From Thinopyrum elongatum (taxonomy: Eukaryota; Streptophyta; Magnoliopsida; Poales; Poaceae), in assembly GCA_011799875.1 (NCBI GenBank), contig CM022297.1, positions 368,013,105 to 368,077,104 on the forward strand: 64,000 bases of DNA, in the 5' to 3' direction. Shown here piece after piece: positions 1 to 11,900 of this stretch; the stretch's first letter is position 1; each line of letters begins with the position of its first letter. Both the position numbers and the translations under genes were made by a program. The notes under the pieces are model-generated. The model made no database searches. It was not told the DNA's origin and saw only the letters and a list, made by a program, of their open reading frames with translations.

Positions 1-3000
1 GAAAGGCGGGGCAAAATAAAACACTACGATCGAAAGGCGCAAGCCTCCTGCCTGGGACCCTCCGATCCTACTCCTGGTCGTCGGCAAGCTCGTAGTAGTA
101 TCCACCCTCGGGGTAGTAGTAGCGATCGTCGACGGGGGCAGCTGTCTCAGGGGGCTCCGTCATCTGGTCACGACAAACTGATATGGGGAGAAAAAGAAAG
201 CAAAGCAACCATGAGTACTCATAAGTACTCAGCAAGCAAGGATCTACACTACATATGCAACATTATCAAAGAGAGGCTGTATATGTGGACTGGGCTGCAG
301 AAAAGCCAGAATAGAGAGGAAAGCCTAGTCCTATCGAAGACTAGCATCTTCAGCGGTCTTGCAGCAATAGAAGAGAGTAGAATAGTACAATATAATGTAG
401 TAGTATTATTAAGTCTCAACCTCACCCAGAGATCCTTTCTCGACTCCCTGCGAGAAAGCAATCCCAGAGCCATACAGTCATCAACCTCGTCCTGAGATCC
501 CTTCTCGACTCCCTGCGAGAAGCAATCCCAGAGCCATAGTATCCGGTTATAGTTGTATCGATCGGGATACAACTCCGAGTGTCCGTTACCAAGGATCCGG
601 CTATGCATAGATTAGTTCTTCCCTGCAGGGGTGCACCAACTTACCCACCACGCTCGCTTAACTCCGGGCGGACACACTTTTCCGGGTCATGCCCGGCCTC
701 GGCCAAACGACACACCGCAACCCTACCTACAGCTCAGCAGAGAGGTCCCCGCCAGTCTACATCCTAAGCGCAAGGGGGTCTTGGCCATCGCCCCTCGCCC
801 TCCGGGTCGTTGCGCACACGATGAAGCCAGGCACCAACACTACAGGAAGGCGCCGGTCCGTCCGTGCCGCCATGCTGAACTAGACGTCTGACAGAGCTTT
901 CGGCTGATGCATACGATGCAGAACGCCCATACTATGCCCACGTGGTGGTTAGTGCTATCGGGCCAGAGGCCCACTCAGATCAAATATCCAAACCGTTAGT
1001 ACCTTGGGGGTGCGGTAACGAGCAGAGACTCACGATCGATGTGACCCCGTCGCCCCGTCTCGAGGACTTGCGGCAAGGGCCAAGAATGCCCGGCCACGCC
1101 TCGTATTCTCACTCGGGCACCATCCAGGTCAACCCGTCTCACAAAAGACTGTCGGGAACTCAGGTCCACCTCTACTGGGCGGTACCGCCTGTCCCTCTAG
1201 TCCTGCAGTTAAAGTAACTCCCTCGGGTCGCCCTCGGGGCCGACCCGTTTCTAACAGGGTGCAGGGGTAAAGTCACAGTAGCCGTGTGTCCATAACATCA
1301 AGGGAATCCGAGGTATCACCCTCGACAGATACCCACTCGATGTAACTGTAAAGGTGAACGTAGGAGGATTCACCCTCGATGGGTTCACACTTGATGTGTT
1401 GCACGACCGCGTCGTTATCGGAAGTGGTGAAGGAGGAATCACCCTCGATGGCCATGACCAAATAGCTACTCTACAGGGTTAACATCTGAAGTGCTACACG
1501 AGGTATCACCCTCGGCACTCGATAGTAACGCTGCAGTGTCGTTACAACTAAGGGGGTGAAGTGCGGTGCCGGGGCCTGGTCTTCAATCCCGTTGATCGGG
1601 TCTTCTGATCATCCAGCGGGGCAGTCGGGACTAGTGGGGTCACTGATAGGTCTCTACCCAGCATATACTAAGCAATCTAGGTTATGCTGGTAATTATCAA
1701 CAGCAGGTTACAATAAACAGGCTATGCATCAGAATAGGTAAAGCAGCACTAGCAGCAATTCTAATTCAAGCATGAGAAAATAGAATGGGCGATATCGGTA
1801 TGCTCAAGGGGGGGGGGCTTGCCTGGTTGCTCGGCGGCAAGGGCAAGGTCGTCAGAAGTGTAGCCAATCACCAGAGCTGCGTCGGTACCGGGAACTGCAT
1901 CGGGGTCTAACGAGAGAGAAGAGGGGGAGGAAACAGTATAAATACACAGCAATAGGAGCAACACAGAGCAGGCTACACTAACATGCAGTGCAGGGTTGCC
2001 TGAAGACATGTCTAAGTCAATTAGTTATTTTAGGAATTTGCTTGGATTTATTTTATTAGAGTCACGCACTATTCATATATCTGAAATAGGCGAAAAGTTG
2101 CATGTTCAATCAGTTAGAGGCATCTAACAGGTATGTAGGTAGCGTAATCGGATTCGTCTCATTTTTCTGATCGTTTTTCATATATAAATTATTTTCATCG
2201 GAGTTACGGATTATTTAATATGATTTTCTAAAGTTTTTTTCATTTTCTGAATTATTTAAATTACTAAATTCGTAGAAATCGATTTATGACGTCAGGCTTA
2301 CGTCATCATTACGTCAGTGGTCAGCGGACCAGCTGACCGGTCAACGGGGCCCCTGGGGGTCCCACAGGCAGTGACTGGGCGTTGCCTAGTCAGCATTTGA
2401 CTGGGTCAACGGGACCCAGGGGGCCCAGTGGCAGTGGCTGTGGGGAGGTCCACGTGGACATCCATGTCAGCGTCGCTGGCAACGGCGCCGGAGATGGCTC
2501 CGGCGACCATATTTAGCGGCGGCGCGCTAGGGAATGGCCGGAAATCGGCTACGGTTGGCCAAATCAAACGCCGCGACCCACATTCGATCTCCAGCGCACG
2601 CGCGCATCCACCGGGGTGGTAAACGGAGGCCGGGACGAACCGCAGCGAATGCGACATCCATTCTAGTGGCGGCCAGAATACGGCAAGCTCGGGGTCGAGC
2701 CCAGGGGCTCGCCCGAGATGAACTACTGTGCATACGCGATGCTTGGGCTCTCCGGAAACACGGCGGAGGCGACGGCTTAGCACAGGGTGGACAAGGGCAT
2801 GAGGCATGAGCTCCAAGGCAGAAATAGGAGCACGGCAATGGCGACAGCTAGCTACGGCTCGTGCTCGCGCAAGATGGGGGAAGGGGAGGATGCGGAGCTC
2901 ATCGAGGAGCGTACGGAGTGCTCGTTGATCGGTTTAGAAGCAGCAGAGCAGGGGATCGACGCGACGAAGTTTCGGTGGCCGCGGGCGTTGACGGAGATGA

Positions 3001-3867
3001 TGAGGTGTTGGCGCTGCTCCCCGAGACGAAGCAGAGCAGCAGCTTGACGGAGATGAGGGCTCCAGAGCTTCTGGACAAGACGCGGGGATGAGCGATTGCC
3101 GGTGTTCGCATGGCCTACGATGGCGAGGCCATGGCGCCGCCCGGACGAGAGGAATGGAGCGCGGCGAGGGGGGGGGGGGGGATGGAGAAGGGGTGCCAGG
3201 GGGAACCGGGGGGGGGGGGGGGGGGTGCAGGGCGTCGCCTTAATCATCAAAGCTAGCGCGGGGCGCGCTGTCGTCCAGAGAGAGACGGGGGGCCAGTGCA
3301 CGCGCACGGGGTGTTCGACAGCGAGCGGGGAGGAGCAGTGCGGGGGTGAGGGAAAGGCGCTGCGCGGGCTGGGCCGGCTCTGTAGGCTAGAGCCCAGGTG
3401 GTGGTGGGCTCTTTTCTTTTTCTTTTCTTTTCTGTTTTCCTTTTTCTTTACTGTTTTGCCTTTTAATTTCATTCCAAAAGACTTTTGTAAAATATGAGAC
3501 TGGCCCAAATAAATATGGTGCATTTTATGCCACTGCAATAAAATGGTTTTGAGTCCAAAGGTTTTCATTTGGGATTTTATTTAATTAAGAAGGTAGTAAA
3601 TAGTGTTGTTTTGCTACTGTTAGAGTCACTTAATTTGTTAATTAAATGTTGCTTACAATTTTAGAATTGCCTCTGGAATATTTGTAATTTAATGAACATT
3701 TTACTTTCGGTTATGGATAACTTTTATTTTCCACTTTAGTTTTAATTTGAAGTTTGAGTTAGGAGCTGAATGCAATATGATGCAAATGATGATTAGGCAC
3801 TGATAATCATGATGACATGGCATAATCAAAAGGGTGATCACTGTAGTTAACCACTGGTGGTGCTACA
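1..3867 (-). repeat. 3' LTR of the chromovirus (about 234 bp missing at the window edge)
   Basis: Near-identical to 9161-14167 apart from scattered substitutions and the C-rich block found only in the right copy. It ends on the plus strand with GGTGCTACA at 3867, so on the element's own strand it begins TGTAGCACC. Inferred full length is about 4.1 kb. It contains AT-rich stretches (2030-2290), a GC-rich stretch (2400-3400), G runs (for example 1808-1817 and around 3170-3225), and no convincing open reading frame. Confidence 0.9.
429..538. repeat. Tandem duplication of about 46 bp in the 3' LTR
   Basis: Two copies of a 45-46-bp unit (429-474 and 494-538) beginning GAGATCC and ending CAGAGCCATA, separated by 19 bp. 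Each holds a short hairpin, TTCTCG facing CGAGAA. The same pair occurs in the other LTR at 9589-9698, so the duplication predates this insertion. Confidence 0.75.
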
Positions 3868-3880
3868 AGTCTCCTCCACT
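3868..3880 (-). other. Polypurine tract of the chromovirus
   Basis: On the minus strand AGTGGAGGAGACT directly precedes the TG start of the 3' LTR at 3867. This is the expected position and composition of the plus-strand DNA primer. Confidence 0.7.
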
Positions 3881-3903
3881 AACAAGAATTCTCGTCCCGA
3901 GAA

Positions 3904-5046
3904 TTAAGAGGTAGAAGGGAAAAGTTTGGGGTATTCCGCACGAAGATTATCCTCGCGTTCCCAAGTGGCTTCATCTTCAGTATGATTTGACCACTGCACT
4001 TTGAGGAACTTGGTAACCTTCTGACGGGTTCGATGTTCAGCTTCATCGAGAATGCGGATCGGATGCTCCTTATAAGATAGATCATCTTGCAATTCGAGCA
4101 TCTTGTGATCCACTGCGCGGTGCGGAGATTCCTTGAAGCATTTACGAAGTTGCGACACATGGAAGACGTCGTGGATATGAGAGAATTGTGGCGGCAACTC
4201 CAATTTATACGCCACCTGACCACGTCTTGCAACAATGCGGAAAGGACCAATGTAGCGTGGAGCTAGCTTGCCCTTGATTCCAAAATGGTGAGTGCCTTTC
4301 ATAGGAGTGACACGCAGATAAGCTTGATCACCAGGTTGATAAGTCAAACCCCATCGTTTGCGATCATAGTTGCTCTTCTGGCGGTCCTGAGCTGCCTTGA
4401 GATTTTCCCGGACAATACGAACCTGTTCTTCGGCGTGTTGAATAATATCCGGACCCACGAGCGGTCGTTCCCCTATTTCTGACCAATTCAGAGGGGTTCG
4501 ACACTTACGTCCATAGAGTACTTCGAAGGGGGCCATTTTCAAGCTGGCTTGATAGCTGTTGTTATAAGAGAATTCCGCATAAGGAAGAGATTCTTCCCAC
4601 TTCTTACCGAAAGAAATAACACAAGCCCGAAGCATGTATTCAAGCACCTGATTGACTCGCTCGACTTGGCCTTGGGATTGAGGGTGATAAGCTGAACTCC
4701 AGGTAATATGAGTTCCCATAGCTTCTTGGAAACTTTCCCAGAACTTTGAGGTGAAAAGACTGCCACGGTCCGAACTAATCTCCTTCGGAATACCGTGGAG
4801 TGAAACAATTCTGGAGATATTCAACTCTGCTAACTGACTAGCAGTGATAGTCTCCTTGACAGGCAGAAAGTGTGCAACTTTAGAGAGTTGGTCGATGATG
4901 ACAAGAATAGCATCATGACCCTTCTGTGACCTGGGAAGTCCAGTAATGAAATCCATCTGAACCTTATCCCATTTCCATAGAGGAATAGGAAGCGGTTGCA
5001 GAATTCCAGCAGGCTTCTGGTGTTCTGCTTTAATGCGTCGGCACAC
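3904..5046 (-). pseudogene. Integrase core plus chromodomain of the chromovirus
   Basis: A 380-codon open stretch. The retroviral-type integrase core has its catalytic triad at D32 (in QMDFITG), D93 (in SSDRGS) and E129 (in GQVERVN), with exactly 35 residues between the second D and E, so the catalytic set is intact. After the GKLAPRYIGPF segment the C-terminus carries a chromodomain-like stretch (about residues 320-375, with FLKVQW and WEREDNL), which in chromoviruses is thought to guide insertion into heterochromatin. It is cut from the upstream zinc-binding part of the integrase by a stop near 5050-5064. It is part of the polyprotein rather than a separate gene; this is the best preserved piece of the element. 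Confidence 0.9.
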
Positions 5047-5064
5047 ATCACATTCAGCAACATA

Positions 5065-5358
5065 TCAAGCAATGTCCTGCTTCATTTTAGACCACCAGTA
5101 CCTTTGACGGAGATCACGATACATCTTGGTGCTACCCGGATGAATAGACAGCGGGGTATCATGTGCCTCCTTCATGACCTTGTCGGTCATAAGCTCGAAG
5201 CGAGGTACGACAATGCGGTCTCTGAAATACAAGGTTCCATCTTCAGACAGCGAGAAATCCCTGTATTTTTCTAGGTGAAGACTCTTCTTCATGAGATCAA
5301 TTTCAGCATCTTTAGCTTGCGCATCCTTAATAGCTTTCTCAAGATCTGGTTGTATCAC
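5065..5358 (-). pseudogene. Integrase N-terminal zinc-binding region of the chromovirus
   Basis: A 97-residue stretch with the pre-integrase/HHCC features of gypsy integrases: FRDRIVVP, then H...H within AHDTPLSIHPG and the conserved segment YRDLRQRYWWSKMK. The CxxC half of the zinc site lies across the stop that separates it from the core domain (5046). It is in the same frame as the core, so this break is a nonsense change rather than a frameshift. Confidence 0.75.
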
Positions 5359-5376
5359 AAGGTTATTAAGAGAACC

Positions 5377-6009
5377 CTATGGGACAATACGCAGATTCAG
5401 CTTGCACAGTTCTTCAAAAAGACGAGGTTGAGCTCGCCTAACCATGAGGTTGTCGCAATAGGACTTGCGGCTTAAGGCATCAACCATCATGTTAGCCTTG
5501 CCAGGGGTATAGGAAATACCCAAATCATAGTCCGCAATGGCCTCCATCCATCTTTGCTGACGGAGGTTTAGAGATGGCTGAGTGAACAAGTACTTCAGAC
5601 TTTTATGATCCGTGTAGATCTCGTAACGATTACCGAGAAGGTAATGTCACCACAACTGCAGTGCATAGATGACAGCAGCTAGTTCTAAATCATGTACCGG
5701 ATAATTCTCTTCATGTGGGCGCAACTGACGAGAGCCATAAGCAATCACTTTACGCTCTTGCATTAGGACACAGCCTAATCCTTCACGGGATGCGTCACAA
5801 TAAATCACAAAGTCTTTGCGGGTATCTGGAGGAGATAGTACTGGGGCGAATGTCAGCTTGTCTTTGAGTGTCTGGAAACTTTCCTGACATTTTTCTGTCC
5901 ATTCAAATTTAACGCCCTTGTGAAGCAGATCAGTCAGGGGCTTAGCAATCTTAGAAAAGTTCTCGACAAATCGACGGCAATAGCTTGCAAGGCCAAGAAA
6001 ACTTCTCAC
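5377..6009 (-). pseudogene. RNase H region of the chromovirus
   Basis: Two in-frame open pieces (6009-5647 and 5589-5377) split by a stop. The first has the RT connection ([12 protein letters not shown]) and the start of RNase H ([18 protein letters not shown]), with D in YCDAS as the first catalytic residue, followed by [11 protein letters not shown] holding the catalytic E. The second has the last part ([17 protein letters not shown], then MMVDALSR) with the final D. RNase H removes the RNA template during reverse transcription. It is inactive here because of the stop. Confidence 0.85.
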
Positions 6010-6048
6010 TTGCTTGACGTTCTTCGGAGGAGTCCAGTCTAGAATAGC

Positions 6049-7124
6049 CTAAACTCGTTCTGGGTTAATGGCAATGCCATCTTTGGAAATCACATGGCCG
6101 AGGTATGTCACTTCAGAAAGCCAAAATTCACATTTGGAGTATTTGGCATACAACTGGTGTTCTCGGAGCCTTTCCAGTACAAGACGGAGGTGTTCAACAT
6201 GTTCTTCTTTATTCTTTAAATAAACCAGAATATCATCTAGATATACCACAACGAATTTGTCAAGGTAATCCATGAAAATGTAATTCATCAGACGGGAGAA
6301 ATTTGTGGAGCATTGGTTAAGCCGAAGGACATGACCGTGTACTCGCAGGAGCCATAACGAGTAACAAATGCAGTCTTCAAAATATCCTCTTCACGAACAC
6401 GGATCTGATGGTAACCCAACCTCAAATCAAGTTTAGAGAATACCGATGATCCAGCAAGTTGATCATACAAATCATTGATCCGAGGAAGCGGATATTTGTT
6501 CTGAATTGTTGCTTGGTTAATGGGCCGGTAATCCTGAACCAATCGGTTAGTTCCATCCTTCTTCTTAACGAAGAGTGAAGGTGCTCCCCAAGCAGAGGAA
6601 CTGGGGCGGATGAAACCTTTCTTAAGTGACGTGTCGATTTCTTCCTTAAGCTCGAGAAGATGATGCGGAGGCATCTTATAAGGACGCTTCGCAATAGGAG
6701 TTGTGCCTGGCTTCAGGTCGATGATAAATTCGACAGCTCTAGCAGGGGGTATTCCTGGAAGTTCTTCTGGAAAGACATCTTGAAATTCACGAACAACTGG
6801 AACGTTCTTGATGCCTTCAAGAGGTGAAGCATTCAATGCATTCAGAACATATATTTGAGTCTCAGCATCCTGAGCTATTTGGGCTGAGTATTTGACTGTC
6901 TGGCCAGAAGGGTGTGTGAGGCGGACTGTTTCAGTGGCACAGTCAATCAAAGCTTTATGAGGCTTCAACCAATCCATACCCAGAATAATGTCTATGTTGG
7001 AGGTCTTGAGAGCAATGAGTGAAACAGGGAACATCAATCCTCCAATCACAATGTGGTTACCGTGGCTTACCATGGTAGTTTGCCAATTAGCCCCAGGTGA
7101 CTGGATTACTAACGGAGTGGACAT
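6049..7124 (-). pseudogene. Protease C-terminus and reverse transcriptase of the chromovirus
   Basis: The first piece (7124-6288) runs from the end of the protease (IILGMDWL) into the RT fingers and palm, with [18 protein letters not shown] and [14 protein letters not shown] frameshift near 6300, after FGLTNAP, moves the frame. The second piece (6288-6049) has the catalytic box YLDD at 6243-6232. RT copies the element RNA into DNA inside virus-like particles. A stop at about 6046-6051 separates it from RNase H. The YxDD aspartates are present but the enzyme cannot be made in one piece. Confidence 0.9.
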
Positions 7125-7148
7125 CTCCTCGAAAGGTATATCATGGCT

Positions 7149-7496
7149 TCATGCAAAACTTTCGGACATGAAGGAGTGCGATGCCCTAGAATCAAAGAGG
7201 AGTGCAGCTGGGATTGAATTCACTAGAAGGGTGCCCATCACAATTTTGGGGTCCTGTCGAGCTTCTTCCATGTTGACTTGGTTGACATGGACAAGCTGAT
7301 TAGCAGGTAGTCTGGCATTACGATTCCTGGAATGATGGGTCCGATGGCCCTTCCTACGACCAACAGGAGGACGTGATGCATTCTGAGGCTGACCCTGATG
7401 ACAGTTGAAAGCACGGTGCCCGGGCTGTCCACACTTGCGGCATAAACCATCATTATGGGGAGGAGCTTTAACATTGGGTTGTCCACCCTGAATCAT
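7149..7496 (-). pseudogene. Zinc knuckle of gag and start of the aspartic protease
   Basis: The stretch carries one CCHC zinc knuckle at 7442-7401 (CRKCGQPGHRAFNC, spacing 2-4-4), which binds element RNA in the capsid. A basic spacer follows, then the aspartic protease with its active-site motif as LLFDSRASHSF. Gypsy proteases have D-S/T-G-A here; this copy has arginine for glycine (codon 7187-7185), which should destroy activity. An in-frame stop at 7149 separates it from the downstream protease/RT piece, which is in the same frame. Confidence 0.85.
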
Positions 7497-7864
7497 TAGC
7501 TGTCTTGGCGGCGGAGGCAGACGAGGTGCAACATATGACGGCCTGGGTGTTGGAGCAGGTCAGTGGTAAACATTGTGCGGAATCCACACTCAACGTTTCT
7601 GAACATGCTGACCCGAGGACGAACCAACATCACGAGTACGCTTGAGCGACTCCTGGTACTTAGTCAGAGCAGTTTCAACTTGGAAAGATTTGCTGACAAG
7701 CGTTGCGAAGTCTGTAAAATCATGGACAGCAAGTGCGAGGTTTATATCCGTACACAGTCCTTTACGGAATTTCTCCTACTTGCTGCGTCAGTGCAGACAT
7801 CATCTTCAGCATAGCGGGACAGTTCATGAAATTTCCTCTGATATTCATCCACAGTCATTATTCC
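7497..7864 (-). pseudogene. Decayed middle and C-terminal part of gag
   Basis: Between the gag capsid piece and the zinc knuckle no long frame stays open, but spacing and strand show it is the gag linker, rich in proline codons near 7500-7560. A stop at 7865 and at least one frameshift separate it from the N-terminal gag (frames differ on the two sides). Confidence 0.6.
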
Positions 7865-8305
7865 CTAGGTGAGTTTGTGGAACTCCTGCTTCTTCTGGTC
7901 CATCAGACCTTGAGGAATGTACCGTGCATGAAAAACTGACTGAAATTCCTGCCAAGTGGTTACTGCTTCAGCAGGCAACATACCCTTGTGGCTTTCCCAC
8001 CATTGAGCAGCTGATCCCCTCAGGTGATACGTCGCATAGGTGACGTAACTGTCAGGGATAACATTGGCCGACTTCATCTGGAAGGCAATGTCACGGAGCC
8101 AATCATCAGCATCCATTGGATCAGTCGAGCTGCGAAAAGTGGATGGATTGAGGCGCATGAATTCTGACAGTGTTATTGGTGTAGGCTGCTGATGAGCATT
8201 CTGGTTTGGGAACTGAGCCAATATCCCGGTCATAACCTGACGGTTCAATTCAAACTGCTGCATCATTGCGGCAATATAGGGTGGAGGTGGAGGATCGTCA
8301 GCCAT
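7865..8305 (-). pseudogene. Gag capsid domain of the chromovirus
   Basis: A 146-codon open stretch starting MADDPPPPPY. It carries the retrotransposon gag (capsid) signature: LRGSAAQWWESHKG, then TWQEFQSVFHARYIP. Gag forms the virus-like particle. The start codon is the first ATG after the leader and is followed by a run of prolines seen in related gags. Translation ends at a premature stop (7865), well short of the zinc knuckle. Confidence 0.85.
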
Positions 8306-8911
8306 CCTGCCAATTCAACAGGGGGCAGTTTAGCAAGTAAAACTGCAGATGTATGAAGTTATTCCTGAAGTAACACACACAACAGAAGGAAGTGCCATAG
8401 ATACTTCATCATATTCGCACCAGACATTCAAAGCCACACATAGCCTCGGTTACAATCCGGCATTACGACAGTTGAAAGGGAAAGGCTAGACATCTAGGCG
8501 GCGCGCAGGCACGTGGCAAGGAAGTACACAACGAGACATAGTAAAGGCTACATCAACGTCGGAGAAAACTGCTGGGGCGAGGGATCTGCAAGTGACAACA
8601 CAGGGTGTCCTCGATAAAAGGATCCTGCAAGCAGAACCTGGCCCGCAATCTTGAAGGAAGGGGGGGAAAATTTCAGAACACCGGGTGGATGTGATCACGA
8701 GAACCTAATGTTGGAGTTAGTAAAATTCATTTAACCCGAAAGGAAGAGAGATCAGAGTCCCAGAGTAAAGACGAGGAATAAAAGATCCTAATACCACCCA
8801 ATTGGTGACATGGGCCCGTAAGCCACACAGCCAAGTTAGTAAATTAGTTTTTAGACCACTAGACTCAACTTCGGCCAAGGAGTTGGAAAGGGGGATTCCT
8901 AGAGGCAGTCA
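8306..8911 (-). other. 5' leader between primer site and gag
   Basis: About 600 bp without a supported gene. It corresponds to the untranslated leader and presumed packaging region of the element. No fold or repeat stands out. Confidence 0.6.
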
Positions 8912-8923
8912 GCTCTGATACCA
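8912..8923 (-). other. Primer-binding site, initiator tRNA-Met type
   Basis: Minus-strand TGGTATCAGAGC, complementary to the 3' end of plant initiator tRNA-Met, three bases from the end of the 5' LTR at 8927. It fixes the element's orientation. Confidence 0.9.
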
Positions 8924-8926
8924 ACT

Positions 8927-11900
8927 TGTGACGCCCCCGGCTCAATCATGCACTAATCATAGACGCAAATGCACACGATCAAGCCTAAGGACTCACGGGA
9001 AGATATCACAACACAACTCTAAAACATAAATAAAGTCATACAAGCTTTATATTACAAGCTAGGGCCTCGAGGGCTCGAATACAAAAGCTCGCATACAAGC
9101 ATCAGCGGAAGCATCAGATATTTGAGTACAGATATTAAAAGAGAAATAGAAAGGCCTTTAGAAAGGCGGGGCAAAATAAAACACTACGATCGAAAGGCGC
9201 AGGCCTCCTGCCTGGGACCCTCCGATCCTACTCCTGGTCGTCGGCAAGCTCGTAGTAGTATCCACCCTCGGGGTAGTAGTAGCAATCGTCGGTGGGGGCA
9301 GCTGTCTCAGGGGGCTCCGTCATCTGGTCACGACAAACTGATATGGGAAGAAAAAGAAAGCAAAGCAACTGTGAGTACTCAGAAGTACTCAGCAAGCAAG
9401 GATCTACACTACATATGCAACATTATCAAAGAGAGGCTGTATATGTGGACTGCGCTGCAGAAAAGCCAGAATAGAGAGGAAAGCCTAGTCCTATCGAAGA
9501 CTAGCATCTTCAGCGGTCCTGTAGCAAAAGAAGAGAGTAGAATAGTACAATATAATGTAGTAGTATTATTAAGTCTCAACCTCACCGAGAGATACTTTCT
9601 CGACTCCCTGCGAGAAAGCAATCCCAGAGCCATACAGTCATCAACCTCGTCCTGAGATCCCTTCTCGACTCCCTGCGAGAAGCAATCCCAGAGCCATAGT
9701 ATCCGGTTATAGTTGTATCGATCGGGATACAACTCCGAGTGTCCGTTACCGAGGATCCGGCTATGCATAGATTAGTTCTTCCTTGCAGGGGTACACCAAC
9801 TTACCCACCACGCTCGCTTAACTCTGGCCGGACACACTTTTCCGGGTCATGCCCGGCCTTGGCCAAATGACACACCGCAATCCTACCTACAGCTCAGCAG
9901 AGAGGTCCCCGCCGGTCTACATCCTAAGCGCAAGGGGGTCTTGGCCATCGCCCCTCGCCCTCCGGGTCGTTGCGCACACGGTGAAGCCAGGCACCAACAC
10001 TACAGGAAGGCGCCGGTCCGTTCGTGCCGCCATGCTGAACTGGACGTCTGACAAAGCTTTCGGCTGATGCATACGATGCAGAACGCCCATACTATGCCCA
10101 CGTGGTGGTTAGTGCTATCGGGCCAGAGGCCCACTCAGATCAAATATCCAAACCGTTAGTACCTTGGGGGTGCGGTAACGAGCAGAGACTCACGATCGAT
10201 GTGACCCCGTCGCCCTGTCTCGAGGACTTGCGGCAAGGGCCAAGAATGCCCGGCCACGCCTCGTATTCTCACTCGGGCACCATCCAGGTCAACCCGTCTC
10301 ACAAAAGACTGTCGGGAACTCAGGTCCACCTCTACTGGGCGGTACCGCCTGTCCCTCCAGTCCTGCAGTTAAAGTAACTCCCTCGGGTCGCCCTCGGGGC
10401 CGACCCGTTTCTAACAGGGTGCAGGGGTAAAGTCACAGTAGCCGTGTGTCCATAACATCAAGGGAATCCGAGGTATCACCCTCGACGGATACCCACTCGA
10501 TGTAACTGTCAAGGTGAACGTAGGAGGATTCACCCTCGATGGGTTCACACTTGATGTGTTGCACGACCGCGTCGTTATTGGAAGTGGTGAAGGAGGAATC
10601 ATCCTCGATGACCACGACCAAATAGCTACTCTACAGGGTTAACATCTGAAGTGCTACACGAGGTATCACCCGCGGCACTCGATAGTAACGCTGCAGTGTC
10701 GTTACAACTAAGGGGGTGAAGTGCGGTGCCGGGGCCTGGTCTTCAATCCCGTTGATCGGGTCTTCTGATCATCCAGTGGGGCAGTCGGGACTAGTGGGGT
10801 CATTGATAGGTCTCTACCCAGCATATACTAAGCAGTCTAGGTTATGCAGGTAATTATCAACAGCAGGTTACAACAAACAGGCTATGCATCAGAATAGGTA
10901 AAGCAGCAGCAGCAGCAATTCTAATGCAAGCATGAGAAAATAGAATGGGCGATATCGGTATGCTCAAGTGGGGGGGGGGGGGGGCGGGCACCTCTTATCC
11001 CCCCCCTCCCCCATACCCACCCCCCACAATCCCTCTTCCCCCCCCATCCTCCCCCTCCCCCTTGCCCCCCCTCCCTGTTTCATTTTCGCCCCCCCCCCCT
11101 CCCTCCCCTCCCGCTCGCCCCCCCCCCCCCTTCCTCTTTTTTTCCCTTTCCCCACCCCCTCACCTCTCTCCTTTCCCCCCCACCCTCTCATCCAGCATAT
11201 GCGCCCCTCTCCCCCATTCCCCCCCCCCTCCCCACCCCCCCCCCTCCCACCCCCCCACTGCTTCGCTTCACACTCCTCTCTACCTTCCCTCTTCCCGAAC
11301 CAATTACTCCTCCCCCTCCCTCTTCCCCCCCAGGGGTGCCCTTCAGCCCCCTACCGTCCCCCTACCTGCCCCCCCTTCTCTCTTTCCACACCCCCCCCCC
11401 CCTCCCCCCCAGACCCCAGCCCCCCTTCTCCTCTCTCACCCAGCCTTTCTCCCCGCAACCAGGTCTCATTCCCCCAACCCCTCCTCTCCCTCCTCCTCCT
11501 CCATCCCCCTCACCGTTCCTCCCCCTCTTCTCCCGCTTGTGTCCACCCAACCCACCCATCCTACCCCCCACTTCCCCTCCTTTTTCCCCCCCCCCTCCCC
11601 CCCCCCCCCCCCCCTTGTGCTTCCACCCCACCTCCTACTTACCACACCTCTCCTCCCACTATCTTTCTCTGCCCCCTCAACTTCTTCCCCTTCCCACCAC
11701 CCCCCCCCGTCGTTCACCCACTGCCCTTTTCTTCACCCACTCCCCCTGCACCCCTCTTCACCAGCCGTTCACCTCCTCGCCACCCTACCGACCCTTCCCT
11801 TTCCTTCTTCCCCCCTCCCTCCACTTCCACCCCCCCCCCACTCCTTTACTCCCTCCCCCCATCTTCCCCCCATCTCCGCTCCTTTTTCCACCCCCCCCTC

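Noticed and set aside
249..608. 119-codon minus-strand frame, repeated at 9409-9768
   Set aside because: It lies in the LTR over a tandem duplication; conserved only because both LTRs share it.
2852..3568. Frames of 238 codons (minus) and 133 codons (plus) in the 3' LTR, and their copies at 13165-13868
   Set aside because: GC-rich LTR DNA, overlapping frames in both directions, no recognisable protein, homopolymer tracts inside.
8911..8924. tRNA-like words at 8911, 26094 and 60463
   Set aside because: They are primer-binding sites complementary to tRNA 3' ends, not tRNA genes; no cloverleaf is present.
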